This document shows, in pieces, positions 42,001-51,444 of a DNA stretch of 64,000 nt. The stretch is from JADHLJ01 sp038118725 (GTDB lineage: Bacteria > Pseudomonadota > Alphaproteobacteria > Thalassobaculales > Thalassobaculaceae), in NCBI GenBank assembly GCA_038118725.1, contig JAYOIK010000010.1, positions 1 to 64,000 on the forward strand, given 5' to 3'. The notes beneath the pieces are model-generated. The model saw only the letters and a list, made by a program, of their open reading frames with translations. It ran no database searches and was not told where the DNA came from. Numbering within the stretch: position 1 is the first letter of the stretch; each line of letters opens with the position of its first letter. The position numbers were made by a program, and so were the translations under genes.

Positions 42001-44142
42001 CATGAAGGCATCATATAGGATGACCCCCTGATCCATGTTGGCGAGCACGGCGTCGGCGATCGCTTTCTGCTCGGCCAGATCCTGCTCGGCGGCCTTGAGG
42101 TCACTGATATCGAACAGCCAGACCATGCGGGCGTCGCGTCTGTCGAACACGGTGGGAACCATGTTGAGGATCGCCCAGTAGGTGCCGCCGTCGGCCCGCA
42201 GAAGTTCGATCTCCACATTGCTGGCCTGCCCGTCCCGCTCGAACGCCTCGCGCACCGCCGCGCCGTCCTCGGGTCGCGCGTAAACGCTCTTTCCGACGCC
42301 ACCGACGAGGAACTCGGCGGATGCGCCATACATCTCGGCGTATCGGGAGTTGACGAAAAGCCGTTCGCTGTCATCGGAGACGATCGACACACCGATCGGG
42401 CTGTTCTCCAGCATGCGGGAAAGCTGGGCCTCGCTCCGCCGGATCGCGTCCTCGGCCTGCTTGCGTTCGGTGATGTCGGTATAGGTGGCGACGAACCCGC
42501 CATCCGGCATGACATTACGGCGCAACTCCAGCACACGGCCATCGGGCAGGGCACGTTCGATCGCCGTATCGTGCCCCATCTCAAGATTGGCGCGACGATG
42601 CGCGACAACGTCCTCGAGGCTCCAAGACGCCATTTCCTCGCTCACGCGATACTCGCCGCGTTCGGCCTGAAGACGCAGCCAGGCGTCGAGGGAGCAGCCG
42701 ATCTCCCATAGTTCCTCGGGCTGATCGATATATTCGCGAAGCTTCTGGTTGTAGGCGACGAGAGTGTAGTCCGGGCTCCACATGGAGACACCCTGGCCTA
42801 GATTTTCCAAGGTGGCCTGGAGCCGCTCCCGCTGACGGATCACCTCGGCATCGGCCCGCCTCCGCTCGACGAGGTTCTCCTTGAACACCACGAGGGCTCG
42901 GGCGATATCGCCAATCTCGTCGCGCCGCCCCTCATTCTCGATCACCGTTTCAAGATCCCCGCCGGCCAATCTACGGGTCGCGCGGGTCATGGCGACCAAG
43001 GGCACGGATATGCCTCGCCCGACCGCGAGGCCCAGCACGATCACCACGAGGGTGACGAACGTGGCCCCCAGAATCATGAACTTCGCCGTGCGGTCCAGCG
43101 CCTCGGTGATCTCCGACTCGTCGATTTCCGCGAGGATTGCCCAGCGGGTCCCCATGAACTCCATCGGCCCGTAGGCTGAAAGCACGGAGATACCGCGATA
43201 ATCGAGGCCGCTCTCGACACCGGTTTCGCCCTTCAAGGCCTTGGCCACGGCCTCGCTCGCCACCGAGGTACGCAGAACCGTCGAGGAATTTGAAAACCGC
43301 GAGTCCGACCGCATCAGAAGGTCTTGGCCGACGATAAAGGCCTCGGAGGTGGAGCCGAAACCCGTCGCGATATTCATTAACGCGTTGATCCGGGCGACCG
43401 GCATTCGTAGGGCGATCACGCCGATATAGGCGCCGGATGAGGTGAAGACGGGCGTCGCGATAAAGCTCGCTGGCGCGCCGTTGTCGGGCGCATAGGCCTC
43501 AAAATCGTGAAAGACCTGAAAATCGTTCTTCTGTACCCCGTCCACGGCCCGGAAGGCCTGGGCGAGGTCGGTGTCCTTCCAAGGGCCGTCCAGAAAGTTG
43601 GTGGCGAAATCGGGGCGTTTCGCCACCGAGTAAATCAGGTCGCCCTCGGTGGAAAACAGGTAGATGTCCTCGTAGCCACGCTCAAGGAAGAACGCGCGGA
43701 ACCAGGGGTGAAACTTGCGGTGCAGCTCGCTGTAGTCCGAACCATCCACGGCGTCTTGAAACTCATCGGCTCGCTTATCGGGAAACGGATTTCTGATCAC
43801 GTATTGCTCGTGAAGAAAGGCCCCCGGATTGGGCTCTCCCCTATCCGCGCCGGCGGAGTGCCATGCGGTGTAGAAACTTGCCAACGCTTCTCTGGTTACG
43901 TGACTCTTGGACAGGATCTGTAAGTCCTGGCGGATCGAGCCGAGATAGACCTGCAGCGCCGAGCGCCTACCGTCGCGCAAGGCCAAGAGATTTTTCTTGG
44001 CGGCGGTCTCGAGCTCGTCGGCGAATTTGATATAGGCGATCAAACCGGTGGCAAGCGCCGTGACCAGGGCCGCCAACACGATCACGAGGGTAAGCCGCGC
44101 CGAAATCGAAAGGTCCAAAGCCCTTGTTTTCGTCGAGGCCAT
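38990..44142 (-). CDS. Very large multi-PAS hybrid histidine kinase, interrupted by an assembly gap
   Basis: The visible product is about 1105 residues before the gap and 578 after it. Order: membrane segment at about 17-40, periplasmic dCache-type sensor (about 41-350), membrane segment (about 355-375), HAMP (about 376-430), five PAS domains (about 441-560, 572-690, 695-808, 823-935, 947-1062), HisKA with FLATMSHEIRTPMNG (His1093). After the gap: HATPase (NLASNAIKF, DTGIGL, GGTGLGLSICKRL), a degenerate receiver lacking acidic pair and phospho-Asp (LLLGYGTREGE, LIFVNGKPG), a normal receiver (ILVAEDNETNQ, LLTDFHMPEMDG), and Hpt (IAHALKGAANSIG). Judging by the family, about 85 residues between the phospho-acceptor and the ATPase domain are lost. 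It passes phosphate to its receiver and Hpt and probably to the separate CheY-like protein that follows. Confidence 0.9.
40726..40825. other. Assembly gap, 100 N
   Basis: A scaffold gap inside the hybrid kinase gene. The coding frame shifts across it, so its real length is unknown (about 250 bases are expected from the family). Confidence 0.99.
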
Positions 44143-44202
44143 GTCGCCTAGCGTCCAGGCGCGTGGCTTCGGTGTCGGCGCGCCGACCGGCCGACAAGAC
44201 GA

Positions 44203-44505
44203 TCAGTCATAGCCGAACATCCAAGTCGTTTCGCCCTCGGAGATATTGTGAACCGAGTGCGGCACTTGACGAGGGATGAAGACCAGGTCACCGGGTCCGG
44301 CCTCAACCTCCTCGCCGTCGAGGATCAGGCGCAGGCGACCCTCGACGACGGTAAGATACTCGTTCGTCGCATGGGTGAAGTCGTTCCATTGTTGACCCGG
44401 CCGGTCGGTCATGGCGTGACAGGAGTATCCGTCGGCGCGCCAATGCGCCCTAACTGCCGCCGCGTCGACGGGCACCGGATAATAGCCGGTTTGCACTGTC
44501 TTCAC
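44203..44505 (-). CDS. Cupin domain protein
   Basis: A 100-residue single-cupin protein. The strands are in EYLTVVEGRLRLILDGEEVEA, then GPGDLVFIPRQVPHSVHNISEG, which holds the second metal His. Start is GTG 44505 with a strong G-rich ribosome site. Such small cupins may bind metals or sugars or act as sensors. It follows the dehydratase gene in the same direction after a 120-base space with no gene. No function can be assigned. Confidence 0.85.
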   Translation of the reverse strand: MKTVQTGYYPVPVDAAAVRAHWRADGYSCHAMTDRPGQQWNDFTHATNEYLTVVEGRLRLILDGEEVEAGPGDLVFIPRQVPHSVHNISEGETTWMFGYD

Positions 44506-44625
44506 GAAACGCCCCCCGGATCATGGATCAAGAACAATCGCCACCTCCCGCATGATGCGGCAGATGGCGATCGATCTCAAACCTTATCGGCCCCGGGATG
44601 GCGGAACCGTTTACCCGAGGCCGGT

Positions 44626-46497
44626 TCAGAAGGCCTTGGCCGTATCCGGTCGATGCTTGTTCGACGGCACGAAGCCGGTCCGCGCGGGCTCGCGCGGCTC
44701 GTTCACCCAGAGCACCCGATCCGGATGCATGCCGGCGCCATAGTTCGCGGAAACCGCGGAGCGCCGCATCCGATTGAGCAAGCGGGTATCCGCCTCGCCG
44801 ATCGAGGGATGCGCGCCGCCGTTATCGGCGACCACTTTCTCCCAAGCCGCCTTGCGAGCCGCCAGGATCGCCGGATCCGACAGCGCCGTGCAGTTGAGCT
44901 CGTTGACGTTGAGATCGGCGATGATCTCGTCGCCGTTCTCGACAAAGGCGATCGGGCCGCCGAGCGCCGCCTCGGGCCCGACATGGCCAATCACCAGCCC
45001 CACCGAGCCGCCGGAGAACCGGGCGTCGGTCATCAGGCCGACAACGATGTTCTTCTCGCGGCAGAGCGTGGTGATGCGCGAGGTCGAGTCCAGCATCTCC
45101 GGCATGCCCGGGGCGCCGCTCGGTCCCTCGTAGCGGACGATGATCATATCATGGTTCTCGAACACGCCCGGCTGGTTCTCCAGGGTGTGCAGCAGGTCCG
45201 CCTCGCTGTCGAAGACCCGGGCCTTGCCGACGAACACGTTGTTCTCGAGCCCGCCCTCGACCCCGGCCAGCTTCAGAACCGCGCTGAACTCGGGCGAGAG
45301 ATTGCCGCCCAGCACGCGCAGACCGCCGGTCGGCTTGTACGGCTTCTCGACCGTGTAGATGACGGTCCCGTCCGGCGCCGGCGGGTTGAGTCGCGCCACT
45401 TGCTCGGCCAGGGTCTCGCCGGTGCAGGTCATGGTGTCGCCGTTCAGCAGACCCGCGTCCAAGAGCTCCTTGACGATGACCTGCATGCCGCCCTTCTCGT
45501 CGATATCGACCATCGAGTAGGCGCCGAAGGGGCGGGCATCGACCAGGACGGGCACCACGTGTTGCGAGAGATGGTTGAATTCCTCGGCCGACATGATGTC
45601 CCTGGAGAAATCGCCGAAGCCGGCGGCGCGGGCGATCTCGGGGCCGTGCAGCATGACATTGGTCGAGCCCCCCACCGCCATGGCGACGATCATGGCGTTG
45701 CGGATCGAATCCCGGTTGACGATCTTGCGCGGGGTGAGGTCCGCGGCGATCATCGCCTCCAGGTACGAGACCAGTTCGCCTGGGAATTGCTCGAGCCGGC
45801 GCGGGTCGTCCGAGGGCGGCGAGACCATGTGCAGGGGCTCCAGGCCGACCACGGCGATGAAGGTCTGCATGGTGTTGTAGGTGAACATGCCGCCACAGCT
45901 GCCATAGGCGGGACAGGCCTCGCAGGCGATCCGCTTTTTCAGTTCCTCGTCATCGCTACCGGCGACCTGAAAGCCCGAGATGATGTCGATCTTCTCGTTG
46001 GTCACGGAATCGGTGCCCGGGCGGATCGGGCCGTCGGACATGATGATCGCCGGACGGTCGTGTTCGAGGATGGCGGCCAGGGTGCCCACCGGGGGCTTGT
46101 CGCAGGCCACGACGGCGATGGTGCCCTCGAGGCCGCTGGCGCTCAGATGTTCGCACATCGTATCGTGGGTGACCTCGCGCCCGATCAGCGAGTAGCGCAT
46201 CTCCTTGGTCCCGTTGCGCATGCCGTCGGAGGTGGCAACGGTATATTCCGGCTGTACCAGCCGCATCGCCATCTGGCCCTTCTCGCGCCCGATGCGCCCA
46301 CGCAGGGTATCGTGAATGACCTCGACCTTGCGCTGAACCCCCAGATAGCACTGGGAATCGCCCTTGTTGCCGACGACGCCGACGGACGGCTCGTGGATCA
46401 GTTCGATATCCGTTCCGAGTTCCCGGGCGATGCCGATGGTCTGGGCGTTGCGGCCGGGGTTGTTGTCGAAAAGAACGGTTCTAGAGTTGCGCACCAC
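44626..46497 (-). CDS. IlvD/Edd family dehydratase
   Basis: A 623-residue enzyme of the dihydroxy-acid/phosphogluconate dehydratase family, which eliminates water from dihydroxy or sugar acids using an iron-sulfur cluster. Cluster and substrate blocks are visible: SVGVVGNKGDSQCYLG, VACDKPPVG, ACEACPAYGSCGGMFTYNTM (Cys and catalytic loop), AVGGSTNVMLHGPEIA, TDARFSGGSVGLVIGH. It is slightly longer than typical IlvD (about 560-615) and lacks the LxWNExxPC form of the first Cys block, so a sugar-acid or other catabolic dehydratase is as likely as IlvD. Start is GTG (46497 or 46494) with GGAG upstream. It lies between MsrA and the cupin gene. Confidence 0.88.
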   Translation of the reverse strand: MVRNSRTVLFDNNPGRNAQTIGIARELGTDIELIHEPSVGVVGNKGDSQCYLGVQRKVEVIHDTLRGRIGREKGQMAMRLVQPEYTVATSDGMRNGTKEMRYSLIGREVTHDTMCEHLSASGLEGTIAVVACDKPPVGTLAAILEHDRPAIIMSDGPIRPGTDSVTNEKIDIISGFQVAGSDDEELKKRIACEACPAYGSCGGMFTYNTMQTFIAVVGLEPLHMVSPPSDDPRRLEQFPGELVSYLEAMIAADLTPRKIVNRDSIRNAMIVAMAVGGSTNVMLHGPEIARAAGFGDFSRDIMSAEEFNHLSQHVVPVLVDARPFGAYSMVDIDEKGGMQVIVKELLDAGLLNGDTMTCTGETLAEQVARLNPPAPDGTVIYTVEKPYKPTGGLRVLGGNLSPEFSAVLKLAGVEGGLENNVFVGKARVFDSEADLLHTLENQPGVFENHDMIIVRYEGPSGAPGMPEMLDSTSRITTLCREKNIVVGLMTDARFSGGSVGLVIGHVGPEAALGGPIAFVENGDEIIADLNVNELNCTALSDPAILAARKAAWEKVVADNGGAHPSIGEADTRLLNRMRRSAVSANYGAGMHPDRVLWVNEPREPARTGFVPSNKHRPDTAKAF

Positions 46498-46603
46498 TCG
46501 GTCTCCGCGATGTTGGGGTCAAGGTCGCTATTCGCGGGGCATTATCTGCACCACAAACAATTTCAAAGCAACAAGCGCGGAGATGGTCGGTGGCGAATTC
46601 CGC

Positions 46604-47119
46604 CTATGCCGCGTCCTCGCGCCGGGGGAGTTTCCAGTTCGGGCGTATGAAATGACAGGTGTAGCCGTGCGGAATCCGCAACAGATAATCCTGATGCTCC
46701 GGCTCGGCCTGCCAGAAATCGCCAACCGGCTTGACCTCGGTCACCACCTTGCCGGGCCAGAGACCGCTGGCGTCGACATCGGCGATGGTGCGCTCGGCCT
46801 CGGCCTTTTGCGCCTCGTCCACATAGTAGATGCCGGAACGATAGGACATGCCCCTGTCGTTGCCCTGGCGGTTCAATGTCGAGGGGTCGTGGATCTGGAA
46901 GAAGAATTCCAGCAGGTCGCGAAAGCTGATCTGGCTCGGGTCGAAGTTGATCTCGATCCCCTCGGCATGGGTGCCGTGATTGCGGTAGGTGGCGTTGGGA
47001 ACATCGCCGCCGGTATAGCCGACCCGGGTCGAGACAACGCCCGGCAGCTTGCGGATCAGGTCCTGCATGCCCCAGAAACACCCGCCGGCCAGAACCGCGC
47101 GTTCAATCGTGTCGCTCAT
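46604..47119 (-). CDS. msrA: Peptide methionine sulfoxide reductase MsrA
   Basis: A 171-residue enzyme that reduces methionine-S-sulfoxide in proteins. The catalytic motif GGCFWG is present (Cys14 in ERAVLAGGCFWGMQDL), followed by GVVSTRVGYTGGDVPNATY and HAEGIEINFDP. ATG 47119 is the correct start; the frame extends upstream into non-coding sequence. It is cytoplasmic, with no signal peptide. It sits between the SDR and IlvD/Edd genes and could belong to the same transcript. Confidence 0.95.
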   Translation of the reverse strand: MSDTIERAVLAGGCFWGMQDLIRKLPGVVSTRVGYTGGDVPNATYRNHGTHAEGIEINFDPSQISFRDLLEFFFQIHDPSTLNRQGNDRGMSYRSGIYYVDEAQKAEAERTIADVDASGLWPGKVVTEVKPVGDFWQAEPEHQDYLLRIPHGYTCHFIRPNWKLPRREDAA

Positions 47120-47266
47120 GCGAAATCTCCCAGTCCAAATCTCCACCTCGACCATTTTGGCCCGACCTCCCATCGAAAGCCAGACCGGATCCAAAGGCCG
47201 ATCCTTATAACAAATGGGGTCGGTCTCGCGATTTTCCCAGACCGCCCCGCGCGCCGCTCTACTTTT

Positions 47267-48193
47267 TTACCCATCCTCCGCCGGCGCGATGTTCTTGATG
47301 CCGGCCATCAGCGAGGCCGGGATGGTCTCGATCAACTCATCCACCGTGAACATCCCGTCATCGTCGTATTTGTAGATCGCCTTGGCCATCTCGCCATACT
47401 GATAAGTATGGATCAGGGAACGCTCGGCGTGGAAGATCTGGCCGTTCACGTCGCGCGATTCATCGGTGCAGAGATAGCCGACGATCGGCGGCACGTATTC
47501 CGGCCCGGGCATGGCCATGCGGTTCTCGTACTCCGCCTGGGTCAGCAAGCCACTTTCCAGCCGCCGCTTCCAGTTGGCGATAACCGCGTCGTTGACCGTC
47601 ATCCGGGTCGCCGCCATCGGGCAGATCGCGTTGGCGGTGATGCCGTAACGCCCGCATTCGCGCGAGATCGAGCGGGTCAACCCGATGATCCCGGCCTTGG
47701 CGGCGGAATAATTGCACTGACCGACCGAGCCCTTGAAGGCGTCGGAGGAGAAATTGATGATCCGCCCGAAACGCGCCTGGCGCATCGGCTTGATCGCGTG
47801 GTGGCACATGTTCCAGTGCCCCTTCAGATGCACGTTGATGACCGCGTCGAAGTCATCCTCGGACATGTTCCAGATCATCCGCTCGCGCAGCATGCCGGCG
47901 ACATTGACCACGAAATCGATCTTGCCGTAGGTCTCGGTGCATTGCAGGACCATCAGACCGGCGGCCTCGTATTCGGTGACCGACGAGAAGTTGGCGACCG
48001 CCTTGCCGCCCGCGTCCATGATCTCATCGACCACGTCCTGGGCCGGCGCGCCGGTTTCTTCCTCGCCGGAGCGACCGACATTCGGGTCGTTCACCACGAC
48101 GCTGGCGCCCTGCTGAGCCAAGAGCAGCGCCACCGCCCGACCAATGCCGCGCCCGGCGCCGGTCACGATGCCGGCTTTTCCTTCAAGGTTCAT
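47267..48193 (-). CDS. SDR family NAD(P)-dependent oxidoreductase
   Basis: A 308-residue short-chain dehydrogenase, longer than the classical 250 because of a C-terminal extension (from about 225, ending ASLMAGIKNIAPAEDG). Cofactor motif TGAGRGIG, NAG-like motif VVNVAGMLRER, catalytic Ser in IINFSSDAFKG and Tyr/Lys in NYSAAKAGIIGL. The N-terminal part with GASVVVNDPNVGRSG and the C-terminal layout resemble the peroxisomal-type or 3-hydroxyacyl-CoA dehydrogenase-like SDRs; NDP after the second strand favours NAD. ATG 48193 is chosen. Confidence 0.9.
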   Translation of the reverse strand: MNLEGKAGIVTGAGRGIGRAVALLLAQQGASVVVNDPNVGRSGEEETGAPAQDVVDEIMDAGGKAVANFSSVTEYEAAGLMVLQCTETYGKIDFVVNVAGMLRERMIWNMSEDDFDAVINVHLKGHWNMCHHAIKPMRQARFGRIINFSSDAFKGSVGQCNYSAAKAGIIGLTRSISRECGRYGITANAICPMAATRMTVNDAVIANWKRRLESGLLTQAEYENRMAMPGPEYVPPIVGYLCTDESRDVNGQIFHAERSLIHTYQYGEMAKAIYKYDDDGMFTVDELIETIPASLMAGIKNIAPAEDG

Positions 48194-48370
48194 GAGACCG
48201 TCCTCCCTGGAATTCATTGGCCTAAATCTGTTTGGAGAAAGAATGCCCTTCCCTCGCCCCTTGGTCGAGAGGAAGCGCCGGCCACGCGTCGCCTATTGCC
48301 AGCTTGATCATGTTGACGCTTCTCATTCGGACCTCAAGCGTCATTCGTCCGAAGAGACGCGGCGGGCAAG

Positions 48371-48493
48371 ACCCTTCGAGACGACGCCTTCCAGGCGTCT
48401 CGAAGGGTGAGTCGCAAAATTTTACACTTACCCCGGGGAGACCCGAAAGGTCGCCTGTCCTGGACTAGATCCAGGATCTCGAAGGGTCTCGCC
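48371..48493. repeat. CCCTTCGAGAC-family inverted repeats in a 315-base non-coding stretch
   Basis: The stretch 48194-48508 has no gene I can support. It contains a long hairpin, ACCCTTCGAGACGACGCCT (48371-48389) against AGGCGTCTCGAAGGGT (48393-48408), then a second unit ending TCTCGAAGGGTCTCGCC (48477-48493). The same outer sequence occurs at 242-332. It separates the SDR gene from the last gene of the six-gene operon and could end its message. Confidence 0.85.
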
Positions 48494-48508
48494 AACCGCT
48501 GGGGAAAG

Positions 48509-49312
48509 CTAACCAGGAACCCTTTGGTGACTGAACAACGACCCATAGCCGTCGACCTCGGCCCTTACGCCGGCGAGGCGCAGGCAATGCCAGAGACTGA
48601 CCTGGTTAGCGGACAGCACCGGGCGCCGCAGATCGCGCTCCAGCGCCTCCAGAATGGCGACACAACGGAACCCGGTGCCGGCGATCAGCACCGCGTCGGC
48701 GTCACGCGGGCAAGCCGTCGTGATTTGGGTGTAGAGCGGCTCCACCTGTTGCGCGAAGCCCATGCCCCTGGGATAGAGCTCGCCCGGCGGCACATCGCGC
48801 CACCCGGGTCCTGGGTCGTATCGCAGATGCGCGGCGGGGGCGACTCCGAGCGCCGCGTAGTATCCCAGCGCCGCTTCCACGGTGATGTCGTTGAACCAGG
48901 GCGGGAGCACCAGGAAAGGCCGCGTCGCCCCGACCGCGCGCAAGGCCGCGATGCTATCGAGGCCATTCGTGGTGACGACGGTATCGCCGCCGATCACCGC
49001 CGACAGGTTTTCAACCACCGCCTCGTCCCAGCCGACGCCGCCAAGGATGCTGCTTGAGCTATGGCCGATGACGACCGCGGAAAGCGGCATCGCCGCGAAC
49101 TGACGGGCGCCGCGTTCCAGATCCTCGGACAACGTGACGTCGGACCGCTCCCGGTTCCAGGCGGCCCAGGGCGTGCCGGCGGTCACCCTGGCGGCGTGGA
49201 CCGAGACATGCGGCGTCGCCATCGCCCACCACTCGGCCTCCGGCACCGCCTCGTTACCGACGATGAACATGCCGATCCGGGCTTGCCAGCCCCAGTTGTC
49301 AGGGCTTCTCAT
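48509..49312 (-). CDS. Asp/Glu racemase-superfamily protein (maleate isomerase/arylmalonate decarboxylase-like) without the usual Cys pair
   Basis: A 267-residue protein of the racemase fold. It starts MRSPDNWGWQARIGMFIVGN. The first catalytic Cys position is Ser here (VVIGHSSSSILGG, normally ..CTS..), and the second is Gly (VLIAGTGFRCVAILEALE, normally ..SCTNLRT..); a Cys stands four residues later (FRC). RPVLSANQVSLWHCLRLAGV is the conserved end block. Without the canonical cysteines it should not work as a racemase or isomerase in the usual way, so a lyase, decarboxylase or binding role is possible. The start overlaps the LLM gene stop as TGATG. It is the last gene of a six-gene operon. 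Confidence 0.82.
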   Translation of the reverse strand: MRSPDNWGWQARIGMFIVGNEAVPEAEWWAMATPHVSVHAARVTAGTPWAAWNRERSDVTLSEDLERGARQFAAMPLSAVVIGHSSSSILGGVGWDEAVVENLSAVIGGDTVVTTNGLDSIAALRAVGATRPFLVLPPWFNDITVEAALGYYAALGVAPAAHLRYDPGPGWRDVPPGELYPRGMGFAQQVEPLYTQITTACPRDADAVLIAGTGFRCVAILEALERDLRRPVLSANQVSLWHCLRLAGVRAEVDGYGSLFSHQRVPG

Positions 49313-50343
49313 CAGGCCGCCCTCACGGCACGGGCGATCTCGCCCCATTTACCTAGATTATCGGGGTTTTCCTTGATCGATTGCTTGGCCAGATACATCA
49401 CCAGCCGGCTGGCGAGCCCCTGGTAGCGCTCGATCAGCCGGTCGGCCATGTCGTCCCAGCGCGCGACCACGGCGAACTTCTCCAGCAGTTCGTCATCGAC
49501 CAAAGCCGCCACCGCGTCTCGGCCGCCGGAGCGCAGCGCGTCGGCGAGCTCGAGCCGCTTGCCGTCATAGCCGAGATCGTCGAACTGAAAGGCATAGGCC
49601 GGGGTCGAGCCGTAGAAGCCGATGGCGGTCCTGGCCTCCAGGGCGCAAGCGGCGCGCTCCTCCACCGAGTCACCGGCCACCGCGAGCACCGGCACGATAA
49701 GATCAATATCCGAGAGGGTTCGCCCGGCCCGCGCCGCGCCCTCGGTCACCGCCGGGATCACCCGGTTGTGGATATAGGGCATGGAATGCATGGGATGGAC
49801 ATGCAGCCCGTCCGCCACCTCTCCGGTCACTTTCAGCATCAGCGGGTTGACCGCCGACATGTCGATCTTGATATCCTCGAAATCGTGCCGGGGCGGCGCC
49901 CATTGCGGGGTCAGCAGGTTGAGCTTGTAGAACGGCCCGTCATGCTCCAGCCGCGCCTCGCCGCGAAACGCCGCGAGCGAGGCCTTCACCGCCTGAACAT
50001 AGTCGCGCATGCGCTTGGCCGGTTGCTCGAAGTCGACGCCGTAGCGGCGCACGATATGCGCCTTCACCTGACTGCCGAGACCGAGTCGAAAACGCCCCTG
50101 GGTGTTGGCCGCGAGTTCCCAGGCGATCTGGGCCGACATCATCGGACTGCGCGGAAAAGCGACGGCGATGCCGGTGCTGAAATGCAGGGAGGGCGCTTCC
50201 CTTGCCGCGGTCGCGATCTGCATCCACGGGACCTGGCCGCCCTCGGTGAAGAGGAGCCCGGACATCCCCGCGGCCTCGACATCACGGGCCAGTTTGGCGA
50301 CGTTCTCCCAGGTATCGGCCCGGGTCATTACATCAAATTCCAT
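49312..50343 (-). CDS. LLM class flavin-dependent oxidoreductase
   Basis: A 343-residue TIM-barrel flavoprotein of the luciferase-like (F420 or FMN) family. Typical blocks are MEFDVMTRADTWENVAKLAR, LLFTEGGQVPWMQIATAAR, STGIAVAFPRSPMMSAQIAWEL, GRFRLGLGSQVKAHIVRRYG and KLNLLTPQWAPP. The TMAF420-type ordering is common in alphaproteobacteria. The substrate is unknown. It is the fifth gene of the six-gene operon; its TGA overlaps the start codon of the racemase-like gene. Confidence 0.9.
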   Translation of the reverse strand: MEFDVMTRADTWENVAKLARDVEAAGMSGLLFTEGGQVPWMQIATAAREAPSLHFSTGIAVAFPRSPMMSAQIAWELAANTQGRFRLGLGSQVKAHIVRRYGVDFEQPAKRMRDYVQAVKASLAAFRGEARLEHDGPFYKLNLLTPQWAPPRHDFEDIKIDMSAVNPLMLKVTGEVADGLHVHPMHSMPYIHNRVIPAVTEGAARAGRTLSDIDLIVPVLAVAGDSVEERAACALEARTAIGFYGSTPAYAFQFDDLGYDGKRLELADALRSGGRDAVAALVDDELLEKFAVVARWDDMADRLIERYQGLASRLVMYLAKQSIKENPDNLGKWGEIARAVRAA

Positions 50344-50394
50344 CGCTGTCCTCGCGTGATCTCGGTGGCTGTTCACCGGTGACGGGCTTGCTTT

Positions 50395-51432
50395 CTAGAA
50401 GGCCAGATGCACCTTCATCGACCGCCCCCGGTCACTGGCGGTTCGGAACGCCTCGTTCGCCTCGTCCATGGAAAAGGTATGCGAATGCAGCGCCGATATG
50501 TCGATCCGGCCTTCCGAGAGATAGCGCACCGCCCAGGCGAATTCCTTATCGAACCGGAACGAGCTTTTCAGGGTCAACTCCTTCACCATGATCTGGTCCG
50601 TCGGCATCGGGACCATCGGGTCGGCGAAGGTGCCGACCTGGGTGAAGACGCCGCCCGGGCGCAGGTGCCGGATCGCGCTCAACACCGCCGCCGGATGCCC
50701 CGAGGCATCGAAGGCGACATCGAAGGAGCCGCGGGGCCGCGACGGATCGGCGAGCGCGTCGTCTCCCGACGCGACATTCACCACCCGGTCGGCGCCGATG
50801 CTCTCGGCGATTTTCAGGGGCGCGTCCAGCACGTCGGTCATCGTAACCGACGCGGCGCCCGCCAGCTTGGCGGTCAACAGGATGAGCGAGCCGATGGGAC
50901 CGGAACCCGAGATCAGCACCTCGGCGCCGAGCAGCGGGCCGGCATGGCTGGTCGCGTGCAACGCCACCGATAGCGGCTCGGCGAAGGCGGCCGCGTTAAG
51001 CGACAGCCCTTCGGGCACGACGAAGCATTGAGCCTCGTCCGTGCGGTAGGTTTCAGCGAACATGCCCTGAACATGCGGAAACCGCCGCGAGCTGCCAAGG
51101 AAGATCATATCCCCGCAGAGCAGTGCTCGACCGGCCAGACAATACTCACAGGCCCCACACGGGTGGCTCGGGTTCACCGTGACCTTGTCACCGACCTTCA
51201 CCCGGCTGACCTCGCCGCCGATCTCGACCACTTCGCCCGCCGCCTCGTGGCCGAGCACGAAAGGTTCGCGGACCGGGAAGTCACCCATCCTGTAATGATG
51301 AAAGTAATGCAGGTCGGAGCCGCAGATCCCTCCGGCCCGAATGCGAACGCGCACCCCTGTCGGGCCGAGCTCGGGCTCCTCGCGCTCGACGGTTTCGATC
51401 GATTGCTTGGCGGTCAGAACGGCGGCGCGCAT
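50395..51432 (-). CDS. Zinc-dependent alcohol dehydrogenase, L-idonate 5-dehydrogenase-like
   Basis: A 345-residue medium-chain dehydrogenase. Catalytic zinc ligands are in GICGSDLHYFHHYRMGDF and LGHEAAGEVVEIGG; the structural zinc Cys cluster is CGACEYCLAGRALLC. The NAD-binding part has LISGSGPIGSLILLTAKLAG with TDVL following, which favours NAD. The HHYRMGDF motif after the first Cys is a hallmark of the L-idonate 5-dehydrogenase (IdnD) group. It lies 12 bases after the thioesterase in the six-gene operon, suggesting oxidation of a hydroxy intermediate. Confidence 0.9.
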   Translation of the reverse strand: MRAAVLTAKQSIETVEREEPELGPTGVRVRIRAGGICGSDLHYFHHYRMGDFPVREPFVLGHEAAGEVVEIGGEVSRVKVGDKVTVNPSHPCGACEYCLAGRALLCGDMIFLGSSRRFPHVQGMFAETYRTDEAQCFVVPEGLSLNAAAFAEPLSVALHATSHAGPLLGAEVLISGSGPIGSLILLTAKLAGAASVTMTDVLDAPLKIAESIGADRVVNVASGDDALADPSRPRGSFDVAFDASGHPAAVLSAIRHLRPGGVFTQVGTFADPMVPMPTDQIMVKELTLKSSFRFDKEFAWAVRYLSEGRIDISALHSHTFSMDEANEAFRTASDRGRSMKVHLAF

Positions 51433-51444
51433 GGCGGTCTCCCG

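Noticed and set aside
44248..46650. Plus-strand open frame of 800 codons antisense to the dehydratase gene
   Set aside because: Composition is typical of antisense GC-rich frames and the opposite strand encodes a complete IlvD/Edd protein.
46364..48307. Plus-strand open frame of 647 codons over msrA and the SDR gene
   Set aside because: Antisense to two well-recognised proteins and the intergenic region between them; no domain or motif.
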